64,000 nt of DNA from Pseudoalteromonas sp. NBT06-2 (GTDB taxonomy: Bacteria; Pseudomonadota; Gammaproteobacteria; Enterobacterales; Alteromonadaceae): positions 1-64,000 of the forward strand of contig NZ_NQMR01000035.1 of NCBI RefSeq assembly GCF_002276045.1. The letters are read 5' to 3'. Positions within the stretch are counted from its first letter, which is position 1, and the number at the start of each line of letters is the position of its first letter. A program made the translations under genes and the position numbers. Below the pieces are notes generated by a model. That model was not told the DNA's origin. It saw only the letters and a list, made by a program, of their open reading frames with translations, and did no database searches. Of the stretch, positions 1 to 7,268 are shown one piece after another.

Positions 1-16
1 TTCGCTGGGCAAACAA

Positions 17-45
17 AAAAGGCCATTAAATCATGGCCTTTTTGT
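17..45 (-). terminator. Intrinsic terminator of the GST gene
   Basis: An 8-bp perfect stem (aaggccat 19-26 with atggcctt 33-40, 6-nt loop) is followed on the minus strand by a T run. It lies a few bases past the GST stop codon. The run is followed at 1-13 by a sequence that recurs behind the putP terminator near 23.65 kb. Confidence 0.8.
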
Positions 46-47
46 TC

Positions 48-713
48 TTATAATAAAACTTTTTTACAACAATCAAATCTCATTAGGTTTACTAAATAAG
101 CTTCAATTTCAGGATGCACTTCTAAAAGCTTAAAATCACGTGTTACTGTATTAATGTAGTGCAACATAGGCACTAGCAATGCATCAGCTATGCTTAAGCG
201 CTCACCATTAATCACCTGATTATCACTTACCAACTCTTTTTCTATCACGCTTAAGGCATTATGAACGTTAGGTATACCCGCTTTAACCACATCCATGCGT
301 ACAGTACCGTTTTCTCCTTTGGGAAAAGCAAATTCAAGTAAAAACTCTCTTATAAATGCTTTATCAATATAAGTTGATGCTATTGCACAAAAAGCATCAT
401 GATATGCCGCTTGTTTGGCTTGCTCGAACTGAACTTTTGGTCCTGCAAAGTTATTATCTAAATATCGACAAATTGATGATGTTTCAGCAAGGTAAAAATC
501 TTGGTCCAACAATACAGGAATTTTACCATATGGATGTAATTCCATATGTTGTTCTGATTTAAATGCGACAGCCTTATCTTTAATACTAAAACCATAAGTA
601 AAAGGTATCGACTTGTATTCACACACTATCATGACCGTACGAACAAAATTAGACATTTTCTCGCCATAAATATGTACTGGTGTATTTTGTTTGGCATCTC
701 GCATTTGATTCAT
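48..713 (-). CDS. Glutathione S-transferase family protein
   Basis: This is a probable cytosolic glutathione S-transferase, which would conjugate or reduce electrophilic compounds with glutathione. The N-terminal thioredoxin-like half shows HPYGKIPVLLD (about residues 60-70) with the cis-proline typical of the fold, followed by ETSSICRYLD, the usual glutathione gamma-glutamyl contact. The C-terminal half is helical and includes a GERLSIADALLVPML segment typical of the GST C-domain. At 221 aa it has normal family length. A second ATG (residue 4, at 704) is better spaced from the AAGGA motif and may be the true start. It is divergent from a TetR regulator across an operator palindrome, so it is probably that regulator's target. 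The substrate is unknown. Confidence 0.85.
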   Translation of the reverse strand: MNQMRDAKQNTPVHIYGEKMSNFVRTVMIVCEYKSIPFTYGFSIKDKAVAFKSEQHMELHPYGKIPVLLDQDFYLAETSSICRYLDNNFAGPKVQFEQAKQAAYHDAFCAIASTYIDKAFIREFLLEFAFPKGENGTVRMDVVKAGIPNVHNALSVIEKELVSDNQVINGERLSIADALLVPMLHYINTVTRDFKLLEVHPEIEAYLVNLMRFDCCKKVLL

Positions 714-747
714 TCCTTTTTTAGTAAGATGTAATCAATTTAATATG

Positions 748-779
748 ATTTATAATATGTTCAAGAACATATTATAAAT
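748..779. promoter_or_regulatory. TetR-type operator palindrome between GST and tetR
   Basis: A perfect 15-bp inverted repeat (arm atttataatatgttc, 748-762; partner 765-779) with a 2-bp centre sits in the 109-bp divergent spacer. Its place between a TetR gene and its divergent neighbour is typical of an autoregulated TetR operator. Binding by this TetR is inferred. Confidence 0.7.
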
Positions 780-822
780 TTATGACATAATTTCAAACAT
801 CAACAGCAAAGGAGTATTAATA

Positions 823-1365
823 ATGGCTTGGCATAAAGAACATAAACAGCAAACAAAAGATAAAATATTAATGAGTGCTGCAAAGTTATTTGCTCATAAT
901 GGTTTTGAAAAAATCTCAATCGACCAAGTGATGCAAGATGCGCAGTTAACTCGAGGGGCTTTTTATTCTCACTTTAAATCAAAGAGTGATTTATATTCTC
1001 AAGCTATTATTAAAGGTGCAAAAGCTGCACAAGTCAGAAAACCCAAAAATAGTAATGATAGTTTAATTAACATAGCGCAATATTACTTAAGCCAAACCCA
1101 TAGAGATAACACTGTTGAACAGCCTTGCCCTTTAGCATTTTTAGTATCTGATATTTCACAGCAAAATAAAGAAGTTAAAAACACTTATACTAAGATATTC
1201 AAAGGTTTTGTTAATCAGGTAAATACGCATACTGACGATCAACAAAAAGCACTACAAAGTGCAGTACTTATGATTGGAGGTTTGGCAATTTCTAGAGCAC
1301 TCAACGATAAAGAGTTTAGCAATGACCTTTTAAGTGCCTGTCAAAAGGCCATTACTGAATTTTAA
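823..1365 (+). CDS. TetR/AcrR family transcriptional regulator
   Basis: This is a one-component repressor. The N-terminal TetR helix-turn-helix spans roughly residues 10-56: KILMSAAKLFAHNGFEKIS, then the recognition segment LTRGAFYSHFKSKSDLY, which is very characteristic of the family. The C-terminal ligand-binding and dimer domain is variable, so the inducer cannot be read from the sequence. Length (180 aa) is normal, and an AAAGGAG ribosome site lies 9 bases before the ATG. It is divergent from the GST gene with a 15-bp-arm palindrome between them, implying control of both genes by electrophile or xenobiotic stress. Its 3' end overlaps the convergent arsJ gene by 4 bases. Confidence 0.9.
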   Translation: MAWHKEHKQQTKDKILMSAAKLFAHNGFEKISIDQVMQDAQLTRGAFYSHFKSKSDLYSQAIIKGAKAAQVRKPKNSNDSLINIAQYYLSQTHRDNTVEQPCPLAFLVSDISQQNKEVKNTYTKIFKGFVNQVNTHTDDQQKALQSAVLMIGGLAISRALNDKEFSNDLLSACQKAITEF

Positions 1366-2552
1366 TCCACTTTACGCGCTAACTTTAAGCTAATTAATAC
1401 ACATAAAGCGATTAAAATAAAACTGGTCCAAATGGTACTTTGAAACCCATATTGCTGATATAACACACCAGATAAAATAGTGCCTAATAATCGACCACTG
1501 GCATTTGCCATATAATAAAAACCAACATCTAATGATGCGTTATCACTATTGGCATAATGTACGATTAAAAATGAATGAACAGCAGAGTTGATTGCAAATA
1601 CAACAGCAAAAAACAATAAACCAATAACAACCACACCTTGCGCCGACAGACCCAGATAGTTAGCCACTATCATGCTTAAAGGCGCTGCTAATAACGTTAA
1701 TGCACTTTTTACAGCGGTATTCGCACTTGGATGTTGCGTTTTAAAACCTAATAAATTTGGCGATATTGATTGTACTATGCCATATAAAACCACCCAAGCC
1801 GCCATTAACGTACCAACAGAACTATGATGCCAATTTAGCTCTGATATTAAAAATACCGGCAAGGCAACAACAAACCAGACATCTCTTGCGCTGAATAAAA
1901 AGAACCTAGCCGCTGACAGTAAATTGATTGAATCACTTTTTGAAAACAGCTCACTAAATTTTGCTTTATATTTGTTAGATTTTAAACTCGACTTTAAGTT
2001 TAGCGCACACAATATTGCGACTAAAAATAAACCACTAGCCATAATATAAAGCGCAATTTGATAACCAAATACACTTAATAAAACACCACCTAAAAAGAAA
2101 CCTATGCCTTTTAACGCATTTTTGGAACCCGTTAAGATACTCACCCACTTAAACAGTGTTGAACCATCATTTTCTGGTACTAACTGCTTAATGGCTGTTT
2201 TAGCACTCATTTTATTTAAGTCTTTGGCTATGCCTGATATAGCCTGCATCAACATCACAAAAATAACACTCAACCACTGAGTTTGCGCTAATAGTACCAG
2301 CGCTAATACTTGCAATGCTAAACCACTAAATAAAGTGGTTTTTAAACCAAACCTGGCACCTAACCAACCACCAAATAAATTAGTCACAATGCCAAAGAAT
2401 TCATAAAATAAAAATAATGAAGCAACTTCTAATGGGCTATAACCAAGCTGGTGAAAATATAAAACCACCAGCATGCGAAGAGCACCATCTGTGAGTGTAA
2501 ACCCCCAGTATGATCCAGTGATCCACATGTAATCTTTAATATTTTGTTTCAT
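1362..2552 (-). CDS. arsJ: ArsJ, organoarsenical efflux MFS transporter
   Basis: This inner-membrane major facilitator permease (396 aa, about 12 hydrophobic segments) matches the ArsJ family in its N-terminal region: WITGSYWGFTLTDGALRML and YEFFGIVTNLFGGWLGARFG. ArsJ is known to export 1-arseno-3-phosphoglycerate, the unstable product formed when GAPDH acts on arsenate, so that arsenate leaves the cell. The assignment is strengthened by the upstream genes: arsR and a GAPDH-like enzyme on the same strand, with a 101-bp gap to the latter. Control is presumably by the operon's ArsR. No arsB, acr3 or arsC is present nearby, so this would be an arsenate-specific route. It converges on the tetR gene with a 4-base overlap. 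Confidence 0.88.
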   Translation of the reverse strand: MKQNIKDYMWITGSYWGFTLTDGALRMLVVLYFHQLGYSPLEVASLFLFYEFFGIVTNLFGGWLGARFGLKTTLFSGLALQVLALVLLAQTQWLSVIFVMLMQAISGIAKDLNKMSAKTAIKQLVPENDGSTLFKWVSILTGSKNALKGIGFFLGGVLLSVFGYQIALYIMASGLFLVAILCALNLKSSLKSNKYKAKFSELFSKSDSINLLSAARFFLFSARDVWFVVALPVFLISELNWHHSSVGTLMAAWVVLYGIVQSISPNLLGFKTQHPSANTAVKSALTLLAAPLSMIVANYLGLSAQGVVVIGLLFFAVVFAINSAVHSFLIVHYANSDNASLDVGFYYMANASGRLLGTILSGVLYQQYGFQSTIWTSFILIALCVLISLKLARKVD

Positions 2553-2653
2553 AGATATTCTTTATACATAAGTAAGTGAATCTTCAAAAAACTGCCTGCG
2601 TAGATTAAATAACAGACCACTATCTAAGATTTAATCAACAGCCACGTAATGGT

Positions 2654-3664
2654 CTAAATAGAAACGCGCAGCGGATCTATTAAATCAATAATATCTTGCA
2701 TACGACTGACGTAGTTTATTTCGTTATCGTACCAAGCAAGTACTTTAACCATCGTTTTGTTAATCACTTGAGTAGATAAACCATCAACGATTGCACTATG
2801 CTGGTCGCCAACAAAATCAACAGATACCAGTGGGCGATATTCAATATCTAAAATACCTTTTAACTCATTATTTTTTGCATCATCAAATAACTGATTTATT
2901 TGCTCAACTGACGTTTCTTTTTCAGCTTCTATCACTAAATCAACTAAAGAACCACTTAACAAAGGTACACGCACAGCTAACCCCTCTAGCTTACCTTCGA
3001 GTTCCGGAAATATCGTCATAATAGCGGTTGTTGAACCTGAACTTGTCGGAATAAGCGACTCACCACAGGCACGAGCACGGCGTAAATCCTTATGAGCTTT
3101 ATCTACGATTGTTTGAGTATTTGTAATATCATGAATAGTTGTCATTGAACCATGTTTAATACCAACAGACTCTTTTAATACTTTAATAACAGGTGCTAAA
3201 CAATTTGTGGTACATGATGCAGCAGTGATCACATTATGCAATTGCGCATCATAATCTTGATGATTAACGCCATAGACTAGATTAATTGCGCCATCATCTT
3301 TAACAGGACATGCAACTAACACTTTTTTTAAACCTTTATCTAGTAAGTCTTGAAATAAAGCAGATTTACGATATTTACCTGAACAATCAATTAATAAATC
3401 TATATTTTCTACAGGTAATTCATTTAAATCAGATAAGCTGGTTACGTCTATTTTTAAATTTTTTATTACTACTTGAGAACTTGAAAATGTAATTTCATTA
3501 TCTTTAAATCGTCCTTGGACTGAATCAAAAGCTAATAAATGTGCCACTGTTTTAGCATCACAGGCTGGATCATTGATATATACAATTTCATGACTGTCTT
3601 GCTCTATTAATAAACGAGTAAGTAATTTACCCATGCGACCAAAACCATTAATAGCAACTTTCAT
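2654..3664 (-). CDS. ArsJ-associated glyceraldehyde-3-phosphate dehydrogenase
   Basis: This is a GAPDH-fold enzyme of 336 aa. It has the N-terminal NAD-binding motif INGFGRMGKLL, the active-site segment ITAASCTTNCLAP (catalytic Cys at about residue 151) and TIHDITNTQT with the base His near 178. In ars operons this enzyme uses arsenate in place of phosphate to make 1-arseno-3-phosphoglycerate, which ArsJ exports. I chose the ATG at 3664 because AAGGAG lies 7 bases upstream. An in-frame ATG 18 bases earlier lies inside the end of arsR without a clear ribosome site. Sequence alone cannot exclude a glycolytic role, but the arsR-arsJ context argues for resistance. Confidence 0.87.
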   Translation of the reverse strand: MKVAINGFGRMGKLLTRLLIEQDSHEIVYINDPACDAKTVAHLLAFDSVQGRFKDNEITFSSSQVVIKNLKIDVTSLSDLNELPVENIDLLIDCSGKYRKSALFQDLLDKGLKKVLVACPVKDDGAINLVYGVNHQDYDAQLHNVITAASCTTNCLAPVIKVLKESVGIKHGSMTTIHDITNTQTIVDKAHKDLRRARACGESLIPTSSGSTTAIMTIFPELEGKLEGLAVRVPLLSGSLVDLVIEAEKETSVEQINQLFDDAKNNELKGILDIEYRPLVSVDFVGDQHSAIVDGLSTQVINKTMVKVLAWYDNEINYVSRMQDIIDLIDPLRVSI

Positions 3665-3674
3665 TTTTAACTCC

Positions 3675-4007
3675 TTAATCACAACAACTTGTTTTAAATT
3701 GATTTATATCTGCACAACATTGCTCATGATTCATAAGCTGTGTTTTTAAAATTTTTAGCACTGCTAACTTATCTGCTGATAACTCTGTATTTAATTCATA
3801 ATATCGCCAAGTACCAGATCGGCTTACTGTGACAATATCTGCATTTTTTAAATAGGTTAAATGCCGACTCACCATGCTCTGCTGTAATGCCAAAGTTGTT
3901 ACCAGATCACATACACATACTTTTTGGTTATTTAATAGAATATTTAAAATTCTCAGCCTAACAGGCTCACTACAGGTTTTATAAAATTGGGAAATTTCTG
4001 TTAACAT
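3675..4007 (-). CDS. arsR: ArsR-family metalloregulator (arsenic-type)
   Basis: This is a winged-helix repressor of 110 aa. The DNA-recognition helix region (LALQQSMVSRHLTYLKNADIV) is preceded by KVCVCDLV, the Cys-x-Cys pair at residues 31 and 33 that binds As(III)/Sb(III) in classical ArsR. Extra Cys pairs at 96-97 and 108-109 near the C-terminus could supply further metalloid ligands. It is the first gene of the arsR-gapdh-arsJ operon, and a 9-bp-arm palindrome lies about 20 bases upstream. The known behaviour of the family is that the repressor leaves DNA when metalloid binds; that this one controls the operon is inferred. Confidence 0.9.
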   Translation of the reverse strand: MLTEISQFYKTCSEPVRLRILNILLNNQKVCVCDLVTTLALQQSMVSRHLTYLKNADIVTVSRSGTWRYYELNTELSADKLAVLKILKTQLMNHEQCCADINQFKTSCCD

Positions 4008-4025
4008 CTCTACATACGGATAAGC

Positions 4026-4050
4026 AAATATATAGTGTGATTATATATTT
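4026..4050. promoter_or_regulatory. Probable ArsR operator
   Basis: A perfect inverted repeat of 9 bp (aaatatata 4026-4034, tatatattt 4042-4050) with a 7-bp spacer lies just upstream of arsR. AT-rich interrupted dyads next to arsR genes commonly act as ArsR/SmtB operators. The assignment rests on position and symmetry only. Confidence 0.5.
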
Positions 4051-4165
4051 TAATTATCTTACGATGCAATTATTTTTTCATCGAAGATGAGTAATACTAT
4101 AAGCTTAATTTCTTTATTAAAAAATCAAGTGAAACTAACATATGAAAGCAGATTAATTGATATGT

Positions 4166-4199
4166 GTGAAAAAAATCCCCACTATAAATAGTGAGGATT
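4166..4199 (-). terminator. Intrinsic terminator of glnK-amtB
   Basis: A 12-bp stem with one mismatch (4174-4185 with 4188-4199) is followed on the minus strand by a run of T residues. It lies about 55 bases past the amtB stop codon. Confidence 0.8.
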
Positions 4200-4254
4200 T
4201 TGAGGTTTAATCATAATTTATGATTTCAATCGGATATATTTATTATCTGCTCTA

Positions 4255-5481
4255 TTAATTACGCATAGATACAAATTCAGGGTAAGCATCAATACCACAA
4301 TCATGTTGATCCATACCATTTAACTCTTCTTCTTCGCCAACACGTATACCCATGGTCTTTTTAATAATCATCCAAGTAATAAATGAGGCAATAAATACAA
4401 AGCTAAAGATACATGCAATGCCTATTAACTGTTTTACAATTGTTGCATCAGTATTTGAAATTGGCACTAATAATAAACCTAAAATACCACATACACCATG
4501 AACTGAAATTGCACCAACTGGATCATCTATTTTAAGTTTATCTAACATTACAATACTGAATACAACTAAAGAGCCGCCTAATCCACCTAATAACAGAGAT
4601 AAAACAGGTGAAGGAGATGCTGGATCTGCAGTAATTACAACCAAGCCTGCTAATGCACCATTTAATACCATCGTTAAATCAGCTTTGCCCCATTGTAATT
4701 TGCATACTAATAAAGCAGCAATTGCACCCGCTGCCGCTGCCGCATTGGTATTGACCATAATTTTACCGATAGCAGAAGCATTTTCCATATCAGATAGTAG
4801 TAGTTGAGAGCCACCGTTAAAACCAAACCAGCCCATCCATAGAATAAATGTACCTAAAGTAGCAATTGGTAAGTTTGAACCTTGTATAGGATAAATCTCA
4901 CCATTTTTACCGTATTTTCCTTTTCGTGCCCCCAATAAAATCACACCAGATAAAGCAGCCGTAGCGCCTGCCATATGTACAATACCTGAACCTGCAAAAT
5001 CAACAAAACCTAATTCAGATAAGAATCCCCCCCCCCAAGTCCAGTAACCTTCTAATGGATAAATAAAACCCGTTAATACCACTGTGAAAATTAAGAAAGA
5101 CCAAAGCTTCATTCGCTCAGCCACTGCACCAGATACAATTGACATAGCAGTAGCAACAAAAACAACTTGGAAAAAGAAATCAGATTCTAAAGAATGATCT
5201 GCCCCTTCAGCCTGAGTGCCAATTAAAGCACCTAAACTCGGAATAAAACCGCCTTCAGCATTATTTACATACATAATGTTGTAACCAACTAATAAAAACA
5301 TAGTACAAGCGATAGCATACAACGCGACATTTTTTGTTAAGATTTCAGTGGTATTTTTAGAACGAACTAAACCCGCCTCTAGCATGGCAAAACCCGCAGC
5401 CATCCACATAACTAAAATACCAGATACTAAAAAGTAAAAAGTATCTAAGGCAAATTTCAGTTCTAATACTGTATTTTCCAT
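4255..5481 (-). CDS. amtB: Ammonium transporter AmtB
   Basis: This is an inner-membrane ammonium channel of the Amt/Mep/Rh family (408 aa, about 11 membrane segments). It shows the family's conduction-pore twin histidines: H169 in GSGIVHMAGATAALSG and H328 in GAISVHGVCGILG. Other family motifs include AGFAMLEAGLVRSKN near the N-terminus. It lies 12 bases downstream of a PII gene, the classic glnK-amtB pairing in which deuridylylated GlnK plugs the channel. The operon probably responds to nitrogen limitation through NtrC and sigma-54 elements upstream of glnK. A run of ten G on the coding strand (5027-5036) encodes part of WTWGGGF and is a potential slippage site; the frame is open as given. 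Confidence 0.95.
   Translation of the reverse strand: MENTVLELKFALDTFYFLVSGILVMWMAAGFAMLEAGLVRSKNTTEILTKNVALYAIACTMFLLVGYNIMYVNNAEGGFIPSLGALIGTQAEGADHSLESDFFFQVVFVATAMSIVSGAVAERMKLWSFLIFTVVLTGFIYPLEGYWTWGGGFLSELGFVDFAGSGIVHMAGATAALSGVILLGARKGKYGKNGEIYPIQGSNLPIATLGTFILWMGWFGFNGGSQLLLSDMENASAIGKIMVNTNAAAAAGAIAALLVCKLQWGKADLTMVLNGALAGLVVITADPASPSPVLSLLLGGLGGSLVVFSIVMLDKLKIDDPVGAISVHGVCGILGLLLVPISNTDATIVKQLIGIACIFSFVFIASFITWMIIKKTMGIRVGEEEELNGMDQHDCGIDAYPEFVSMRN
5027..5036. repeat. C10/G10 homopolymer inside amtB
   Basis: Ten consecutive C on the plus strand encode W149-G150-G151-G152 of AmtB. This is the longest G/C run I noticed in otherwise AT-rich DNA. Confidence 0.9.
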
Positions 5482-5493
5482 TATTTTATCCCC

Positions 5494-5832
5494 TTAAATT
5501 GCTTCGTCATCTAGCTCACCAGTGCGAATACGCACGATTTGCTCTAAGTCATAAACAAATATTTTTCCGTCACCAATTTTTCCTGTTGAGCCAACACTTG
5601 TAATCACTTCAATTAAACGATCTACATTTTCAGTTTTAGTAGCGATTTCTAATTTTATTTTTGGAATAAAATCTACTTGATATTCTGCACCGCGATAAAG
5701 CTCTGTATGGCCTCTTTGACGCCCAAAACCTTTCACATCAACAACAGTCATACCTTCAACACCTAAGTCTGAAAGGGCCTCTCTTACATCATCAAGTTTG
5801 AAAGGTTTGATAATGGCACTGATCATTTTCAT
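5494..5832 (-). CDS. glnK: PII nitrogen regulatory protein (GlnK/GlnB type)
   Basis: This is a small trimeric signal protein (112 aa) that senses ATP/ADP and 2-oxoglutarate and regulates nitrogen assimilation. It starts MKMISAIIKPFKLDDVREAL as PII proteins do. The T-loop carries the uridylylation Tyr at residue 51 (GHTELYRGAEY), and GDGKIFVYDLEQIVRIRTGE is the C-terminal PII signature. A strong AAGGGGA ribosome site precedes it. Linkage to amtB suggests GlnK rather than GlnB, and sequence alone cannot separate the two. A sigma-54-like promoter (5933-5948) and a perfect NtrC-type dyad (6007-6031) lie upstream, so nitrogen-starvation induction is expected. Confidence 0.93.
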   Translation of the reverse strand: MKMISAIIKPFKLDDVREALSDLGVEGMTVVDVKGFGRQRGHTELYRGAEYQVDFIPKIKLEIATKTENVDRLIEVITSVGSTGKIGDGKIFVYDLEQIVRIRTGELDDEAI

Positions 5833-5932
5833 GGTTAAATCCCCTTACTTTCAATTTTTGCTAGTTAACTAGTTTTTTTTAGTTCTTAGCTACTAATTAT
5901 TTTGTAACTAACTATTTTCATGAACTAGATAA

Positions 5933-5948
5933 TCCAACCTTTGTGCCA
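5933..5948 (-). promoter_or_regulatory. Sigma-54-like promoter for glnK-amtB
   Basis: Read on the minus strand, TGGCAC-AAAGG-TTGGA keeps the perfect -24 element and the 10-base spacing between the GG and the -12 dinucleotide. The -12 element has GG instead of the usual GC. It lies about 100 bases before the glnK start. Confidence 0.55.
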
Positions 5949-6006
5949 TAAATTTAAAACACAAAGTTTCATATAGTTATGATTAAAGTTGATATAACAA
6001 CAATCA

Positions 6007-6031
6007 TTTACGCACCATCTCGGTGCGTAAA
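6007..6031. promoter_or_regulatory. NtrC-type enhancer site
   Basis: A perfect 10-bp inverted repeat (tttacgcacc and ggtgcgtaaa, 5-bp centre) contains GCACC-N5-GGTGC, the established NtrC recognition pattern. It lies roughly 60 bp upstream of the sigma-54-like -24 element of glnK, a suitable enhancer distance. A second, imperfect GCAC/GTGC pair follows at 6035-6047. Together with the promoter and the repeats at 6088-6136, this accounts for most of the 353-bp gap between glnK and the kinase genes. Confidence 0.65.
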
Positions 6032-6087
6032 TAGGCACGTATGGTGCGCCTAATTAAAAGGGAACTGACTAATACAGATACAAATAA

Positions 6088-6136
6088 AGTAAAATGTGGC
6101 ATTCTTGACATCAATACTCAGTAAAATGTGCCATGG
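6088..6136 (+). promoter_or_regulatory. Paired direct repeat upstream of the LytS/LytTR cluster
   Basis: The 11-mer agtaaaatgtg occurs at 6088-6098 and again at 6120-6130, start to start 32 bp, about three helical turns. Each copy is followed by a similar short tail (gcat or ccat). It lies 50-100 bp before the first kinase gene. LytTR regulators typically bind paired direct repeats, so this is a candidate autoregulatory site; the link is inferred. Confidence 0.4.
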
Positions 6137-6185
6137 GTATATATAATCACCCAATAAAAACATTAAAAAAGGACCTAAATTTTCA

Positions 6186-7268
6186 ATGAGTTACTGGATT
6201 ATTCAGGCGCTTACAGCATGTGTGCTGTTTGCACTTCAATTTTTACCTTTCAGACAATATAAATTTTCACTCTATCCTGAATGGGCTGTGTTCTCTCTTT
6301 TCATCATAAATTCAATATTACTTATTACTTTAACTCATTTTATTATTCGTACAGCAATAAAATATCAACAGCGAGCTGGGATCTCGGGTAAAAAGCTATT
6401 TGCAACTGTGATTGGCTGTATTTTAATTTCTTGTTTTGTAGATAGCGCTTTAGTCGTTAATTTACAGGCTGTTTTGCTCCCTGACATTGATAACATGACA
6501 AAAAAATTACGCATTGGTAACGAATACACTGCATATTTTGAAAATATGGGAGCTTATAACACTCGCTGGCAATTAACTTATGCATTAAAAATGCTTATTA
6601 GTACTTCATTATTATATTGCGTATGGAGCACATCGTATTTTTTACTCACAAATATCAGAAATCGGGTGCAAATTAAAGAAAAAATAAAATCAGGCCAGTT
6701 AACCTTATTAATGAGCCAGCTTAACCCACACTTTTTATTCAACTCTATGAACAGTATCCGTGGAATGATTTTTGAAGATAAAGAATTAGCAAAAGAACTG
6801 ATAGATAAACTCACCGAACTATTTAGGTATAACTTAAGTTCAAATCAAAAAATCACTGCATCATTAGAAGATGAATTACGTGTATGTGAGTTTTATTTGG
6901 ATATTGAACAAACTAGATTAGAAGAGCGATTATTAATTGAAATATTCATCGAACCTGAGTTACTAAAATTACAAGTCCCTACAATGGGTTTATTAACTTT
7001 ATTAGAAAATGCAATAAAACACGGTATTGCACCGCGTATAGAGCAAAGCTTATTATCTATAACAGCAAATAAAACAGATGAAAAATGGCAGTTATCAGTC
7101 ACTAATCCACTCTATCATGGAAAATATAAAGCCCTAGGCACAGGTACTGGATTATCTAATTTAGAACAACGCTTATTATTGATGTATGATGATAACGCAC
7201 ATATTAAAGTAGAAAAAACAGAAAATTCATTTACCGCAACACTCTCTTTACCACTTAAGGATAAATAA
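6186..7268 (+). CDS. LytS-type membrane sensor histidine kinase, intact
   Basis: This is a sensor kinase of the LytS/YehU class (His_kinase family) with 360 aa. Four hydrophobic segments (about residues 3-22, 33-58, 71-98 and 130-157) form the membrane sensor. The phospho-acceptor block SQLNPHFLFNSMNSIRGMI places the His at 182. The ATP-binding domain retains the N-box ENAIKHG (274-280) and the glycine-rich GTGTGLSNLEQRL (318-330), so it should be catalytically active. AAGGAC precedes the ATG. Its stop codon overlaps the next gene's start by one base (TAATG), showing translational coupling with a degenerate paralogue. The cognate regulator is most likely the LytTR protein at the cluster's end. 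The stimulus is unknown. Confidence 0.9.
   Translation: MSYWIIQALTACVLFALQFLPFRQYKFSLYPEWAVFSLFIINSILLITLTHFIIRTAIKYQQRAGISGKKLFATVIGCILISCFVDSALVVNLQAVLLPDIDNMTKKLRIGNEYTAYFENMGAYNTRWQLTYALKMLISTSLLYCVWSTSYFLLTNIRNRVQIKEKIKSGQLTLLMSQLNPHFLFNSMNSIRGMIFEDKELAKELIDKLTELFRYNLSSNQKITASLEDELRVCEFYLDIEQTRLEERLLIEIFIEPELLKLQVPTMGLLTLLENAIKHGIAPRIEQSLLSITANKTDEKWQLSVTNPLYHGKYKALGTGTGLSNLEQRLLLMYDDNAHIKVEKTENSFTATLSLPLKDK

Noticed and set aside
6035..6047. A second GCAC/GTGC pair next to the NtrC-type dyad
   Set aside because: The spacing is 5 instead of 7 bases and flanks are asymmetric, so I do not call it a full NtrC site.
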